Source: an uncultured Collinsella sp. (GTDB taxonomy: Bacteria > Actinomycetota > Coriobacteriia > Coriobacteriales > Coriobacteriaceae). Taken from it: DNA of 15,564 bases. The stretch spans positions 1-15,564 of the forward strand of contig USPC01000018.1 in NCBI GenBank assembly GCA_900556605.1, read 5' to 3'. A program made the translations under genes and the position numbers. Under the pieces are notes generated by a model. That model saw nothing but the letters and a program-made list of their open reading frames with translations. It ran no database searches and was not told where the DNA came from. Numbering within the stretch: position 1 is the stretch's first letter; every line of letters starts with the position of its first letter. Below, in pieces: positions 1-6,798 of the stretch.

Positions 1-50
1 TACGAGATAGGAGTCCGTCTCGTGGGCTCGGAGATGTGTATAAGAGACAG
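1..50 (+). other. Untrimmed Illumina Nextera i7 adapter (assembly artefact)
   Basis: Bases 1-8 are the tail of the P7 flow-cell sequence, 9-16 (AGGAGTCC) are an 8-base i7 index matching Nextera N705 from memory, 17-31 (GTCTCGTGGGCTCGG) are the read-2 adapter, and 32-50 are the 19-bp Tn5 mosaic end AGATGTGTATAAGAGACAG. The order and spacing are exactly those of a Nextera library molecule. Genomic sequence starts at 51. The mosaic end must not be annotated as a transposon end. Confidence 0.98.
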
Positions 51-975
51 GCACGGATTCGATGACGGGTGCGGGCTCCAGCGTCGCTTCCGGCTTGATC
101 ATGGAATCTGCGGGTTCCTCGGTGACGGGCGCGTCTACAGCTGCGGTTTCAACCTCAACCTGCGTCGCGTTCTCGTTCTCGACGCTCGACTTTGCCTCGA
201 TGGGCGTGGATGCCATGGTGGTGATGCCGGCGTTGGCGTTCTCGGGGTCATAGACGACCGTGAGCGAGATGGCGGGCTGCGGCGTCTCGGGCTCCGGCGT
301 CGACTCGGTAGCGTCTTGATCGTCGGGCTCGTCGGGCTGATCGTCCTCGGCCTCGTCGCCAAAGACATCGCTGTTTTGGAACGCAGGCGTTTCGGGCTGG
401 TCAGCGGCTTCTTCGGTTGTCGACTTGGGAGCTTCGTTGAGCTCCGCAGTGGCTTCCTGCTCGGATATGACTTCGGGATCGGTCGTGGCGGTGATTTCGG
501 TTTCGGCTTCTGCCGTTACCTCAATAGCGACTTCGATCTCTGCCTCGGGCTCGGGCTCCGGAGCGACTTCGGCCACGGGCTCGGGCTCGGCGCGCTTAAC
601 GTGCTTGGGGCGCACGGCCTTGAGGTCCTTCTCGCCGCGCTTTTTCTTTTTGTAGGACTGCTTGGCACCCTTGGCAGCCTTGGGCTTGTCCTCGCCCTTG
701 GCAAGGGCGGCATCCCAGGCCTCGTTGGCGATGACCGTGGCATACAGGCGACCGCCCTTAAAGACGGTCAGCCTTATGCAGTCGTCGAGCTCCTCGAGCA
801 GCTCGCGCGTGGACTCGAAGCCCAGGTCATAAGCGGCCATGTCGCCAGCAGCGAGCGCCTCCTCGACCTGCGTCATAAATGTTTGCTTGCCGCATCCGAT
901 TGCATCACGCAGCAGGCGATACAGAAAGATGTGGTTGCCCAGCGATAGCGTGGGCTTAACTATTGTCTTGCTCAT
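51..975 (-). CDS. Hypothetical protein, C-terminally truncated by the contig edge
   Basis: I do not recognise this family. The ATG at 975-973 is preceded by a good Shine-Dalgarno (GAGGAG, 983-988) at 7 nt, and the frame stays open for 308 codons to the adapter. Residues 1 to about 93 look like a compact folded domain (it contains FKGGRLYAT at 72-80 and NEAWDAAL at 84-91). Residues 95-128 are lysine-rich (KKKKRGEK near 109-116). From about 129 on the chain is acidic low complexity, dominated by Glu, Pro, Ala and Thr with PEPE-type runs, and probably disordered. There is no signal peptide or membrane segment, so it is probably cytoplasmic. A basic patch next to an acidic tail would suit nucleic-acid or protein binding, but that is inference. 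The real stop codon is missing. Reading on into the adapter adds an artefactual tail containing SYTHLRAHET. Confidence 0.8.
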
Positions 976-1046
976 GGCAAATCTCCTCTTTACACACCAA
1001 AGCATCTTACCATCGCGCGGGGCTTGCTACCTCGGCGCCCAAGGCA

Positions 1047-1079
1047 AACGGGCGCGACCGTTGCCGGTTCGCGCCCGTT
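1047..1079 (-). terminator. Perfect 11-bp stem-loop between the two minus-strand genes
   Basis: AACGGGCGCGA (1047-1057) is exactly complementary to TCGCGCCCGTT (1069-1079), with an 11-nt loop whose ends can add two more pairs. It lies 35 nt past the stop of the membrane-protein gene and about 70 nt before the next gene start. On the minus strand only three T follow the stem, so it is a weak intrinsic terminator or a transcript-stabilising hairpin. Confidence 0.5.
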
Positions 1080-1113
1080 ATACAGGTCGATTATCTATGA
1101 GAGACAAACGTGC

Positions 1114-2067
1114 TTAGTTGCCCGATGCCGTGCCTTGGCTCGAGCTGTCAGATGCCGTGCCGGACGCGGTTCCGCTCGAGCTGTTCGAGCTGTTGGTGTT
1201 GCTGTTGTCGGTGGAGCTCGTGCCCGATGTATTGCCGCTCGTCTGGTCGCCCGTGCTCGGTTGAGAGCCGTCAGTCGTTTGGCTTGGGTCGGTTGTGCCG
1301 GATTGCGTACCGCTGTTGGTCACAGAAGAATCGGCGCCCTGCGATTGATCGGGGGTGTTCGATGACGAGTCGGTGGATGCCGAGGTGCCCTGAGGGTCGT
1401 CCTGCTGGCTTTGCGATTGACCGGAGCTATCCGCGTCGTGTTCGGCCGTGCGCGACGACAGAATCGGCTCGGGGCGCTCGCCCAGACCCTCACCGGCGGT
1501 GGTGATAAGGATGGCACCGGCGCAGGCGATGACCGCGACGATGGCGATGGCGATTGAGAAGACGATGACCTTCTTTTGCGTCTGGCTGCGCTCTGCCGCC
1601 GCCTTGGCGCGCAGGCTGTCGGGAGCGACGCGCGCCGTGGTCGCGCGCCCCGCAATCTGGCGCATCTCCTGCGTAGTCGCGGCGCCGCCCAGGTGCTCCT
1701 CGGCATTAAATTCAACGGGCTCATAGGCACCGGCGGGGTAGTCGACGGCGGCGTGCGTACCTTTGAGGGCTTCGGCGCTGGCAGAGATAAAGTGGCGGTA
1801 GACCTGCGAGGACACAACGGTGATGACCGAGCTCACAGCGGCACCGATCACCGATCCGGCGATACCAATCTTGGAAGCAAGCGCGACGCTCGTGGCGGCA
1901 GCCGCGGCGCCGGCGATGATCTGGGGAATGGAAATGTCGTCGAACAGGCCCTTTTTGGGCGCGATGGCCATGGTCTGTCCGATGGAATGGTTCTCGTGCA
2001 CGCCGTTGTTGAGCGATGCCGGCGTCATGACGCGCGTGCGTGGCGCGTCGGTGTACTTGGTTGTCAT
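1114..2067 (-). CDS. Membrane-anchored hypothetical protein with long Ser/Thr/Gly/Asn-rich tail
   Basis: The product is 317 aa and of unknown family. The ATG at 2067 is chosen because GGGAGG (2075-2080) lies 7 nt upstream; the frame is open further upstream to 2163 but without a ribosome-binding site. Residues 1-48 are polar. Residues 49-89 form an Ala/Val/Ser-rich hydrophobic stretch long enough for one or two helices. Residues 90-166 are soluble and Ala/Arg-rich. Residues 167-190 are a clear transmembrane helix (KKVIVFSIAIAIVAVIACAG). From about 205 to the C-terminus the chain is low complexity, almost only Ser, Thr, Gly, Asn, Gln and Asp. The KK just before the helix and the tail composition suggest the tail is outside the cell, perhaps as a wall-spanning stalk. 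No catalytic motif or sorting signal is visible, and I assign no function. Confidence 0.85.
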   Translation of the reverse strand: MTTKYTDAPRTRVMTPASLNNGVHENHSIGQTMAIAPKKGLFDDISIPQIIAGAAAAATSVALASKIGIAGSVIGAAVSSVITVVSSQVYRHFISASAEALKGTHAAVDYPAGAYEPVEFNAEEHLGGAATTQEMRQIAGRATTARVAPDSLRAKAAAERSQTQKKVIVFSIAIAIVAVIACAGAILITTAGEGLGERPEPILSSRTAEHDADSSGQSQSQQDDPQGTSASTDSSSNTPDQSQGADSSVTNSGTQSGTTDPSQTTDGSQPSTGDQTSGNTSGTSSTDNSNTNSSNSSSGTASGTASDSSSQGTASGN

Positions 2068-2157
2068 ACGGGGTCCTCCCGGTGTAAATCTGCTTCGTTT
2101 CGTGTAGCCATCAGGGTACCCACCAGATGTGAATCGTACGTGACATTTAACAGATAC

Positions 2158-2182
2158 CATCAACTCATCAATAGCTCATCAA
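2158..2182. repeat. Tandem CTCATCAA motifs in the divergent intergenic region
   Basis: CTCATCAA occurs at 2164-2171 and again at 2175-2182, exactly 11 bp apart, with a partial copy CATCAA at 2158-2163. On the other strand these read TTGATGAG. They lie between the divergent membrane-protein gene and the NAD+ synthetase gene. One-helical-turn phasing is typical of a direct-repeat operator, but no regulator is identified. Confidence 0.35.
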
Positions 2183-2216
2183 GTTGGTGGGATGCGGTTA
2201 CAGTCGGCGGTTGAAC

Positions 2217-2222
2217 TACAAT
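2217..2222 (+). promoter_or_regulatory. Candidate -10 box for the NAD+ synthetase gene
   Basis: TACAAT lies 49 nt before the start codon and matches the sigma-70 -10 consensus at five of six positions. No convincing -35 box lies 16-18 bp upstream, so this is a weak call. Confidence 0.35.
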
Positions 2223-2270
2223 AGGGCTTGCTAATTGTTGTGAATGGCGTTTACGCACGGGAGCATTCTT

Positions 2271-4250
2271 ATGAATCTTCACCTTTCTCAGTCTGATGGC
2301 TTTTTGCGTGTGGCGGCGGCGTCGCCGCAGATTCGCGTTGCCGATGTCGAGGGCAATGCCGAGGTTGCGTTGGCAGCTGTTCGCGAGGCTGCCGAGCGCG
2401 GCGTTCGCGCGCTGGTGCTGCCCGAGCTTAACTTGTGCGGCTATACCGCGGCCGATCTGTTCCATAACCGCACGCTGCTGCATGCCTGTGAGGCGGCACT
2501 TGTGCACATCCTCGATGAAACCCGTGGGTTGCCGGTCGTCTTTACCGTTGGCTTGCCCGTTGCGGTTGCCGAGAATATCTACAACTGTGCCGCCGTGTGC
2601 TGCGCGGGCGAGCTTTTGGGCCTCACGGCCAAGAAGTATCTGCCCAACTATGGCGAGTTCTATGAGCGTCGCTGGTTTGCTCCGTCGCCTGCGGATCCCG
2701 TGTGGGTTGAATTTGCCGGTCAGGGTCCGGTTCCGCTGGGTTCGGGGCTTGTCTACCGCTGCTGTGATGAGGGTGCCGAGGATATGGTGCTGGGCGTTGA
2801 AGTCTGCGAGGACCTGTGGGTGCCGGCGCCGCCTTCGACCGAGATGGCGCTTGCCGGTGCGACGGTGATTCTCAACCCGTCGGCCTCGGACGAGATTATC
2901 GGCAAGGCGGATTACCGCCGCAGCCTTATCTCCAATCAGAGCGCGCGCCTGTACTGCGCCTATGCCTACGCGGACGCGAGCGAGGGCGAGTCCACGACCG
3001 ACATGGTCTTTGCGGGTGAGAACCTCGTCTACGAAAACGGCTCCAAGCTCGCTGCGACCAAACTGCTTACCTGCGATATGGCCATCGCCGACGTTGACCT
3101 TGACCGCCTGGTTGCCGAGCGCCGTCGCTCGACGACGTGGACGCGCACCGACGATGCGCCGGAATCCGCGACCGTTGAGTTTTCGTTTGAGGGCGTGCTG
3201 ACAGACGAACCTGTCCTGCGCGATGCACTCGGCATCGACCGTGTCTTCCCCCGCGCGCCCTTTGTGCCGGCCGACCATGGTGACCTGGCTGAGCGCTGCG
3301 AGACCATCCTCGACCTGCAGACCGCGGGCCTCAAGACCCGCCTTGCCCATACGGGCACCAAGGCGGCCGTTATCGGCCTTTCTGGCGGTCTCGATTCCAC
3401 GCTGGCGCTGCTTGTGACCGTGCGTGCCTTCGATGCGCTGGGGCTGCCGCGCACTGGTATCACAGCCGTGTCCATGCCCGGCTTTGGCACGACGCACCGC
3501 ACCAAGTCCAATGCCGAGTCGCTCGCTCGCGACCTAGGCGTGAGCTTTCGCGAGGTCTCGATCCATGCTGCCGTGGAGCAGCACTTCAAGGACATTGAGC
3601 ACGATCCGACCGTGCAGGACGTGACCTACGAGAACAGCCAGGCCCGCGAGCGTACGCAGATTCTGATGGATCTGGCCAACCAGGCTGGCGGTTTTGTCAT
3701 TGGCACGGGCGACCTGTCGGAGCTGGCGCTCGGCTGGGCTACCTATAACGGCGACCACATGAGCATGTACGCCGTCAACGCGAGCGTGCCCAAGACGCTT
3801 GTGCGCCATCTGGTACGCTATGCCGCCGATGTCTTTGGCGGGCGCATTGCCGAGGTCTTGCTCGATATCCTCGATACGCCGGTGTCCCCCGAGCTTCTGC
3901 CGCCCACGGGCGACGGCGAGATTGCGCAGAAGACCGAGGATTTGGTGGGCCCGTACGAGTTGCACGACTACTTCCTCTACTACCTGCTGCGTTTTGGCTT
4001 TGAGCCGGGCAAGATCTACCGCATGGCTCTCAAGAGCTTCGAGGGCGTCTACGACGCCAAGACCGTCCACACGTGGCTACGTACGTTCTACCGTCGCTTC
4101 TTTGCCCAGCAGTTTAAGCGCAGCTGTCTGCCCGATGGTCCCAAGGTGGGTTCGGTGACGCTCAGCCCGCGCGGCGATTGGCGTATGCCGAGTGACGCTA
4201 GCTCGCGTCTGTGGCTTGCGCAGATCGACGCGCTCAATCCAGTTGACTAA
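2271..4250 (+). CDS. nadE: Glutamine-dependent NAD+ synthetase
   Basis: The 659-aa product converts deamido-NAD+ to NAD+ with ATP and glutamine, the last step of NAD biosynthesis. The N-terminal nitrilase-fold glutaminase domain (about 10-290) carries the triad Glu52 (in LPEL), Lys121 (in TAKKYLPNYGEFYE) and Cys179 (in VEVCEDLW). The C-terminal synthetase domain has the PP-loop SGGLDST at 371-377 and the conserved GTGDLSELALGW block. Length and motif order match actinobacterial two-domain NadE (M. tuberculosis about 679 aa). The ATG at 2271 has GGGAG at 2259-2263, 7 nt upstream; the in-frame ATG at 2244 has no ribosome-binding site. The domain fusion means ammonia is channelled from glutamine rather than taken up free. 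The gene stands alone, divergent from the membrane protein and ended by the hairpin at 4319. Confidence 0.97.
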   Translation: MNLHLSQSDGFLRVAAASPQIRVADVEGNAEVALAAVREAAERGVRALVLPELNLCGYTAADLFHNRTLLHACEAALVHILDETRGLPVVFTVGLPVAVAENIYNCAAVCCAGELLGLTAKKYLPNYGEFYERRWFAPSPADPVWVEFAGQGPVPLGSGLVYRCCDEGAEDMVLGVEVCEDLWVPAPPSTEMALAGATVILNPSASDEIIGKADYRRSLISNQSARLYCAYAYADASEGESTTDMVFAGENLVYENGSKLAATKLLTCDMAIADVDLDRLVAERRRSTTWTRTDDAPESATVEFSFEGVLTDEPVLRDALGIDRVFPRAPFVPADHGDLAERCETILDLQTAGLKTRLAHTGTKAAVIGLSGGLDSTLALLVTVRAFDALGLPRTGITAVSMPGFGTTHRTKSNAESLARDLGVSFREVSIHAAVEQHFKDIEHDPTVQDVTYENSQARERTQILMDLANQAGGFVIGTGDLSELALGWATYNGDHMSMYAVNASVPKTLVRHLVRYAADVFGGRIAEVLLDILDTPVSPELLPPTGDGEIAQKTEDLVGPYELHDYFLYYLLRFGFEPGKIYRMALKSFEGVYDAKTVHTWLRTFYRRFFAQQFKRSCLPDGPKVGSVTLSPRGDWRMPSDASSRLWLAQIDALNPVD

Positions 4251-4318
4251 GGTTGGCTAAATTGAACCAATACGGGGGTTGTAAGCGTTACACTTTTGCA
4301 ATCTGATGGCCCGTATCG

Positions 4319-4349
4319 CGCGGCGCTCTTGTCGGAGCGCCGCGTTTTT
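4319..4349 (+). terminator. Intrinsic terminator (10-bp perfect stem plus T5)
   Basis: CGCGGCGCTC (4319-4328), loop TTGTCG, GAGCGCCGCG (4335-4344), then TTTTT (4345-4349). It lies 68 nt past the nadE stop and is a textbook intrinsic terminator. Only 19 nt separate it from the next start codon, so it also sits in the probable leader of the aminotransferase gene. Confidence 0.85.
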
Positions 4350-4368
4350 CATATCGAAAGGTGGCACC

Positions 4369-5532
4369 ATGCAGGCATCGCAGCGTCTCGACCGCTTTGG
4401 CGCGGAGGTCTTCGCCTCGCTCAACAACAAGCTTCTCGCGCTGAAGGCTCAGGGCAAGACCATTTACAACATGAGCGTGGGCACGCCCGACTTTAAGCCG
4501 TACGACCACGTGGTCGAGGCGCTCACGCAGGCGGCCCAAGATCCCGAGATGTGGAAGTATGCCCTGCGCGATCTGCCCGAGCTTAAGCAGGCCGTGTGCG
4601 ATTACTACGAGCGCCGCTTTGGTGTCTCCGGCATTACGCCGTCTATGGTGCAGTCGTGCAACGGCACGCAGGAGGGCGTGGGCCATTTGGGCCTGGCCCT
4701 GCTCGATCCGGGTGATACCATTCTGGTTCCCGATCCGTGCTATCCGGTCTTTGAGGCGGGCGCCAAGATCGCCGACGCCAAGCTCGAGTACTATCCACTG
4801 GTCGCCGAGCACAATTACCTGCCCTATGTGGCGGGCATCGACCCCGAGGTCGCCGATCGTGCCAAGTATATGATCGTGTCGCTGCCTGCGAACCCGGTCG
4901 GCTCGGTGGGCACGCCCGAGGTCTACGAGGAGATTATCGCCTTTGCCCGCGAACATGATCTGTTGATCGTTCACGACAACGCATACTCCGACATCGTGTT
5001 CGACGGCGAGCCGGGCGGCAGCTTCTTGCAGTATCCCGGTGCGCTTGAGGTGGGCGTGGAGTTCTTCTCGCTCTCCAAGTCGTTTAACGTCACCGGTGCC
5101 CGCATCGGCTTTTTGGTCGGTCGCGAGGATGTGGTCTCGGCCTTTGCCAAGCTGCGCGGTCAGATCGACTTTGGCATGTTCTTCCCGATCCAGAAGGCCG
5201 CCATCGCCTGCCTGAACGGTCCGCGCGATGAGGTCGAGGCGCAGCGTCTGAAGTACCAGGAGCGCCGCGATGCCCTGTGCGACGGTCTTGAGGGCCTGGG
5301 CTGGGAGCGCCCCAACGCGCATGGCTCTATGTTTGTGTGGGCCAAGCTTCCCGGTGGCCGCACCGATTCCATGGCGTTTTGCGAGGAGCTCATGGAGAAG
5401 GCCGGCGTTGTGGTGACGCCGGGCGCGAGCTTTGGTCCTTCGGGTGAGGGGCACGTGCGCATGGCGCTGGTCTTGCCGCCCGACCAGATCGCTTTGGCTG
5501 TCGAGGCCATTCGCGAGGCGGGCCTGTATTAG
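4369..5532 (+). CDS. Class I/II PLP-dependent aminotransferase, candidate N-acetyl-LL-DAP aminotransferase
   Basis: The 387-aa fold-type I aminotransferase carries the PLP lysine K237 in SLSKSFNVTGARIGF, Asp203 (HDNAYSD) for the pyridine nitrogen, Asn175 in the NPVG motif (usually NPTG) and Arg364 (GHVRMAL) for the substrate carboxylate. Overall it resembles the LL-diaminopimelate aminotransferase / PatA-like group. Because the operon at 10082-13883 encodes the acetyl branch (dapH), a role as N-acetyl-LL-DAP aminotransferase is plausible. Alanine or aromatic aminotransferase activity is the alternative, since substrate is not readable from sequence. The ATG at 4369 follows AAAGG (4357-4361); an upstream in-frame ATG at 4306 would read through the terminator stem and is rejected. 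No promoter is evident between the terminator and the start. Confidence 0.88.
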   Translation: MQASQRLDRFGAEVFASLNNKLLALKAQGKTIYNMSVGTPDFKPYDHVVEALTQAAQDPEMWKYALRDLPELKQAVCDYYERRFGVSGITPSMVQSCNGTQEGVGHLGLALLDPGDTILVPDPCYPVFEAGAKIADAKLEYYPLVAEHNYLPYVAGIDPEVADRAKYMIVSLPANPVGSVGTPEVYEEIIAFAREHDLLIVHDNAYSDIVFDGEPGGSFLQYPGALEVGVEFFSLSKSFNVTGARIGFLVGREDVVSAFAKLRGQIDFGMFFPIQKAAIACLNGPRDEVEAQRLKYQERRDALCDGLEGLGWERPNAHGSMFVWAKLPGGRTDSMAFCEELMEKAGVVVTPGASFGPSGEGHVRMALVLPPDQIALAVEAIREAGLY

Positions 5533-5676
5533 AAAGCTATTTCGGCTCGTCAATAGCTCGAAACCGATTTCGTGCAGTTATTTTACGAATTCTGCAAACA
5601 ATTTCGGTAAACGGTCGATTTTTGGCTGCGAATAGGAGCATAATCAAAGTCCCGATTGGATGTATTGGGATCACGG

Positions 5677-5710
5677 CAAGCCGCTCGGGTCGTTCCCGGG
5701 CGGCTTGTTT
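5677..5710 (+). terminator. Strong GC-rich hairpin in the L-lactate dehydrogenase leader
   Basis: CAAGCCGCTCGGG (5677-5689), a 5-nt loop, then CCCGGGCGGCTTG (5695-5707): 13 pairs, one of them G-U. Only TTT follows, then G. It lies 145 nt past the aminotransferase stop and 26 nt before the ldh start, so it may terminate the upstream gene or act as a leader structure for ldh. A CATAAT at 5639-5644 could be a -10 box placing the hairpin inside the ldh leader. Confidence 0.6.
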
Positions 5711-5733
5711 GTGGAGAGAGATGGGAGTTTCTA

Positions 5734-6684
5734 ATGGTTAACGAGAAGAAGGTCGCTATTGTCGGGTGCGGTTTCGTCGGTTCGTCTTCGGCGTTCGCAC
5801 TGATGCAGAGCGGTCTGTTCTCCGAGATGGTCCTCATCGACGTGGACAAGAACCGCGCCGAGGGTGAGGCCCTGGATATCGCGCACGGCATGACGTTTGC
5901 TGAGCCGATGAAGATCTACGCCGGCGATTATTCCGATGTCGCCGACGCCGCCATGATCGTCGTCACTGCTGGCGCTGCCCAGAAGCCCGGTGAGACCCGC
6001 CTGGACCTGGTCAACAAGAACGTCAGCATCTTTAAGTCCATTATCCCCGAGATTAAGAAGTCCGGCTTCGACGGCATTCTGCTCATCGTCTCCAACCCGG
6101 TCGATGTTCTGACCTACGCCGCCATCAAGATGTCCGGCCTGCCCGAGGGCCACGTCATCGGTTCCGGCACCGTGCTCGACACCGGTCGCCTGCAGCAGAT
6201 GCTTGGTGCCCACGTCGAGGTTGACCCGCGCGATGTCCAGGCCTATGTCATGGGCGAGCACGGCGACTCCGAGTTTGTCGCTTGGTCCAGCGCTCAGGTT
6301 GCCGGTGTTCCGCTGAACACCTTCTGTGAGCTTCACGGCCACCTGGAGCATGAGGCTGCCGAGAAGCGCATCGCCGAGGACGTCAAGAACTCCGCCTACA
6401 CCATCATCGAGAAGAAGCACGCCACCTACTATGGCGTCGCCATGGCCGTCAAGCGCATCTGCACCGCCGTTATGCGCGATGAGCAGACCGTTCTGCCCGT
6501 CTCTTCGCTCATGGTGGGCGAGTATGGCCTGTCCGATCTTGCCATCTCCATGCCGACCGTCGTTGGCCGCGACGGCGTTGTCTGCCGCGTCCCCGTGCCG
6601 CTGAACGATGACGAGCAGCATGAGCTCACCGTCTCTGCCAAGGCCCTCAAGGACATCATCGACAGCGTCGACTTCTCCTGCTAA
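5734..6684 (+). CDS. ldh: L-lactate dehydrogenase
   Basis: The 316-aa cytoplasmic enzyme reduces pyruvate to L-lactate with NADH, regenerating NAD+ in fermentation. The Rossmann motif GCGFVG is at 11-16, with Asp36 for the NAD ribose. Gln83 in AAQKPGETR marks lactate rather than malate dehydrogenase, Arg89 and Arg152 bind substrate, Asp149 and His176 (GEHGDSE) form the catalytic relay, and SNPVDVLTY is conserved. The ATG at 5734 has GGGAG (5723-5727) at 6 nt. The residues matching the fructose-1,6-bisphosphate ligands Arg173 and His188 of Bacillus LDH are both Gln here (Q154 and Q169), so classical FBP activation is probably absent. The gene is monocistronic, with a leader hairpin upstream and a terminator directly after. 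Confidence 0.95.
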   Translation: MVNEKKVAIVGCGFVGSSSAFALMQSGLFSEMVLIDVDKNRAEGEALDIAHGMTFAEPMKIYAGDYSDVADAAMIVVTAGAAQKPGETRLDLVNKNVSIFKSIIPEIKKSGFDGILLIVSNPVDVLTYAAIKMSGLPEGHVIGSGTVLDTGRLQQMLGAHVEVDPRDVQAYVMGEHGDSEFVAWSSAQVAGVPLNTFCELHGHLEHEAAEKRIAEDVKNSAYTIIEKKHATYYGVAMAVKRICTAVMRDEQTVLPVSSLMVGEYGLSDLAISMPTVVGRDGVVCRVPVPLNDDEQHELTVSAKALKDIIDSVDFSC

Positions 6685-6708
6685 ATCAAGCTCGCTAGAG
6701 CGAAAAGC

Positions 6709-6714
6709 TACAAT
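6709..6714 (+). promoter_or_regulatory. Candidate -10 box overlapping the ldh terminator
   Basis: TACAAT sits three bases before the 5' arm of the ldh terminator. A transcript starting about 7 nt downstream would lack part of that arm and so could escape termination, which would suit expression of the hydrolase gene at 6799. No clear -35 box is present, so the call is weak. Confidence 0.3.
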
Positions 6715-6716
6715 GA

Positions 6717-6751
6717 AGGCGTCCGGGTCCACACGGCCCGGGCGCCTTTTT
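6717..6751 (+). terminator. Intrinsic terminator of ldh
   Basis: AGGCGTCCGGG (6717-6727) pairs with CCCGGGCGCCT (6737-6747) through 11 pairs including one G-U, with a 9-nt loop, then TTTT (five T counting the stem end). It lies 33 nt after the ldh stop. Confidence 0.88.
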
Positions 6752-6781
6752 GGTGCAAAGTAACCTGACTCCAATGCACCA
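6751..6781 (+). repeat. REP-like short palindrome, copy 1
   Basis: TGGTGCA (6751-6757) and TGCACCA (6775-6781) are perfect 7-bp arms around a 17-nt centre containing AACCTG. A near-identical element in the same orientation lies after the next gene (7963-7994). A dispersed, hairpin-forming, intergenic repeat of about 31 nt is the pattern of REP elements; there is no adjacent T-run to make it a terminator of its own. Confidence 0.6.
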
Positions 6782-6798
6782 TAGTTGATGGGAGGGCC

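Noticed and set aside
32..50. Tn5 mosaic end as evidence of a transposon
   Set aside because: It is joined to Nextera index and flow-cell sequence, so it comes from library preparation.
22..948. Open frame of 308 codons on the plus strand
   Set aside because: Its start lies in the adapter and it is antisense to the edge gene, which has a proper ribosome-binding site and start. The Gly/Leu/Arg-rich translation is a GC-bias shadow.
2160..3497. 445-codon antisense frame over nadE
   Set aside because: The sense strand encodes a complete NadE with all catalytic motifs; the antisense product has no recognisable domain.
4288..5553. 421-codon antisense frame over the aminotransferase gene
   Set aside because: Codon-bias shadow of a complete enzyme.
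5731..6774. 347-codon antisense frame over ldh
   Set aside because: Codon-bias shadow; it would also run through the ldh terminator.
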